The notes under the pieces were generated by a model, which worked only from the letters and a program-made list of their open reading frames with translations, ran no database searches and was not told where the DNA came from. The position numbers and the translations under genes are program-made. 6,377 nt of DNA from Pseudomonadota bacterium (GTDB lineage: Bacteria > Pseudomonadota > Alphaproteobacteria > Rhodobacterales > Rhodobacteraceae): positions 1 to 6,377 of the forward strand of contig JAQCLA010000141.1 in the NCBI GenBank assembly GCA_027592105.1, in the 5' to 3' direction. This document shows, in pieces, positions 5,373 through 6,377 of the stretch (position 1 is its first letter; each line of letters begins with the position of its first letter).

Positions 5373-6377
5373 GTCTGATTTCCAAGGCTAGAGGCGCGCG
5401 CGACCAAGCGTACAGCGCTGCGCAATTCAGGCGCGGGGCGATCTTGGTCCACCATCCAAGCCAAAAGCCGCGCGGCGGTGTCTTGGGCGAAGTGCGCGAT
5501 ATCGCATGAAACCGAAGAAAGCGGCGGCCAGCTTTGGGCTGCTTCTTCGATATCGTCGAAACCCACCACGCGGAACCCTTGCCCCACGGGCCGCCCGGCG
5601 CGGGCAAAACCCGTCATCAAGCCCAGCGCGACGAGATCGTTGAAGCAGATCGCGGCATCGACCTGCGGGTGATCGGCGATCAACTGGTCGGCAGCTTGCA
5701 GGCCAAAGCCGCGCGTGGATTTGCCATGCAGCGCCACCTCGGCGATGCCGGCCTCGCGCAGCACCTCGCGCCAGCCCGATTTGCGCTCACGCGTGATCGC
5801 CCGCCCCGGCAAACCACCGACAAAGGCGATGTTGCGCGCACCTTGTTCGATCAAGTGGCGCGTGGCGGCGGCACTGCCGTCGGCATAGTCGAAACTGGCG
5901 AAGGGAAAAAGTTCCGTGCGCTCATCACCCTTGCGCAACACCTGGCACACAGGCAGGCCGGTGCGCGCCAATTGGTCGAAGGTCTTACTGCCCTCGCCAT
6001 AGACCGGCGAAATGACCAAAGCGGCCACACCATGTTCGATCATCGAGGCGACAAGTTTAGCCTGGAGCGCGGGGTCTTCATCGGAATTCGCGATTACCGT
6101 CGCATAGCCGTGCGAGGCCAGCGTCATTTGCAGCGTGGTGGCAAATTCAGTGAAAAACGGGTTGCGCAAATCATTGATCACCAAGCCCACCAGCCCAACC
6201 GAAGCCGAGCGCAGATTGGCCGCCGCGCGGTTATAGACATAGCCAATCTCGGCCATGGCCGTTTGCACGGCCGCACGCGTGCCGGGCTTGACCTGCGGCG
6301 AGCCCTGCAACACGAGCGATACGGTGGATTTCGACACGCCCGCGCGGGCGGCGACATCCAAAATGGTCGGACGACGT
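5369..6377 (-). CDS. LacI/GalR-family transcriptional regulator, 5' end beyond window
   Basis: A DNA-binding repressor with a sugar-binding-protein-like effector domain. The open frame continues to the right edge: before LDVAARAGVS there are codons for R-R-P-T-I, as in full-length relatives, so the true start lies a few codons outside and the in-frame TTG at 6359-6361 is an internal leucine, not the initiator. Of the 335 visible residues, the helix-turn-helix AGVSKSTVSLVLQG covers about 12-25 and the hinge YNRAAANLR about 48-56 with the DNA-intercalating Leu. The effector domain begins GLVGLVINDLRNPFF and includes CFNDLVALGLMTG (about 244-256) and VVGFDDIEEA (about 270-279), all standard for the family. 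It overlaps glycerate kinase by 4 bases and is the first visible gene of that operon, so it probably controls it and its own expression. The effector is unknown; glycerate or a sugar acid precursor is the natural guess. Confidence 0.96.
   Translation of the reverse strand, partial: RRPTILDVAARAGVSKSTVSLVLQGSPQVKPGTRAAVQTAMAEIGYVYNRAAANLRSASVGLVGLVINDLRNPFFTEFATTLQMTLASHGYATVIANSDEDPALQAKLVASMIEHGVAALVISPVYGEGSKTFDQLARTGLPVCQVLRKGDERTELFPFASFDYADGSAAATRHLIEQGARNIAFVGGLPGRAITRERKSGWREVLREAGIAEVALHGKSTRGFGLQAADQLIADHPQVDAAICFNDLVALGLMTGFARAGRPVGQGFRVVGFDDIEEAAQSWPPLSSVSCDIAHFAQDTAARLLAWMVDQDRPAPELRSAVRLVARASSLGNQT

Noticed and set aside
4134..5378. A 414-codon plus-strand open frame antisense to the whole glycerate kinase gene
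   Set aside because: Same shadow effect of high GC at third positions; the translation is low-complexity Arg/Gln/Gly-rich and matches no family, while the minus strand gives an intact kinase.
6359..6361. TTG as the initiator of the LacI-family regulator
   Set aside because: The in-frame codons before it encode R-R-P-T-I, which precedes LDVA in full-length LacI proteins, and the frame stays open to the window edge; the true start is outside.

Overview
The window is GC-rich, densely packed bacterial chromosome. Its gene content, and an intergenic hairpin repeat (267-328) of a kind I recall between genes in Rhodobacterales genomes, suggest an alphaproteobacterium of the Rhodobacteraceae. That assignment is inference from sequence style and protein families; there is no rRNA or other marker here. 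I see no tRNA, rRNA, CRISPR array, insertion sequence or prophage gene.

Layout. From the right edge, a minus-strand run reads leftward: a LacI/GalR regulator (5' end cut off by the window edge), a type-2 glycerate 2-kinase overlapping it by 4 nt (ATGA), a small Dabb-family protein 4 nt further on, then a 66-nt gap with two inverted repeats and a predicted cytosolic glycosyltransferase-like protein. This run meets a plus-strand ribokinase gene tail to tail, with the two stop codons interlocked in one TTAA. A 97-nt divergent intergenic region separates ribokinase from a minus-strand acyl-CoA synthetase (AMP-forming). After that gene comes a 178-nt spacer holding the GC-rich repeat and a small inverted repeat, and then the first 53 codons of an S49-family peptidase, which runs off the left edge.

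How the genes fit together. The regulator and glycerate kinase are almost certainly co-transcribed and translationally coupled, so the LacI protein probably controls glycerate (or glycerate-yielding sugar acid) use, feeding 2-phosphoglycerate into lower glycolysis. The Dabb protein belongs to the same transcript. The glycosyltransferase may be a read-through partner or a separate unit. Ribokinase phosphorylates ribose for the pentose phosphate pathway but has no ribose transporter in view. The acyl-CoA synthetase and the peptidase look like independent housekeeping or catabolic genes.

Overall this is a fairly ordinary metabolic region. I found no convincing undescribed system. The points worth a second look are the perfect LacI-type palindrome at the peptidase start, the hairpin pair before the glycosyltransferase, the interlocked stops, and the unexplained pairing of a Dabb protein and a glycosyltransferase with glycerate kinase.
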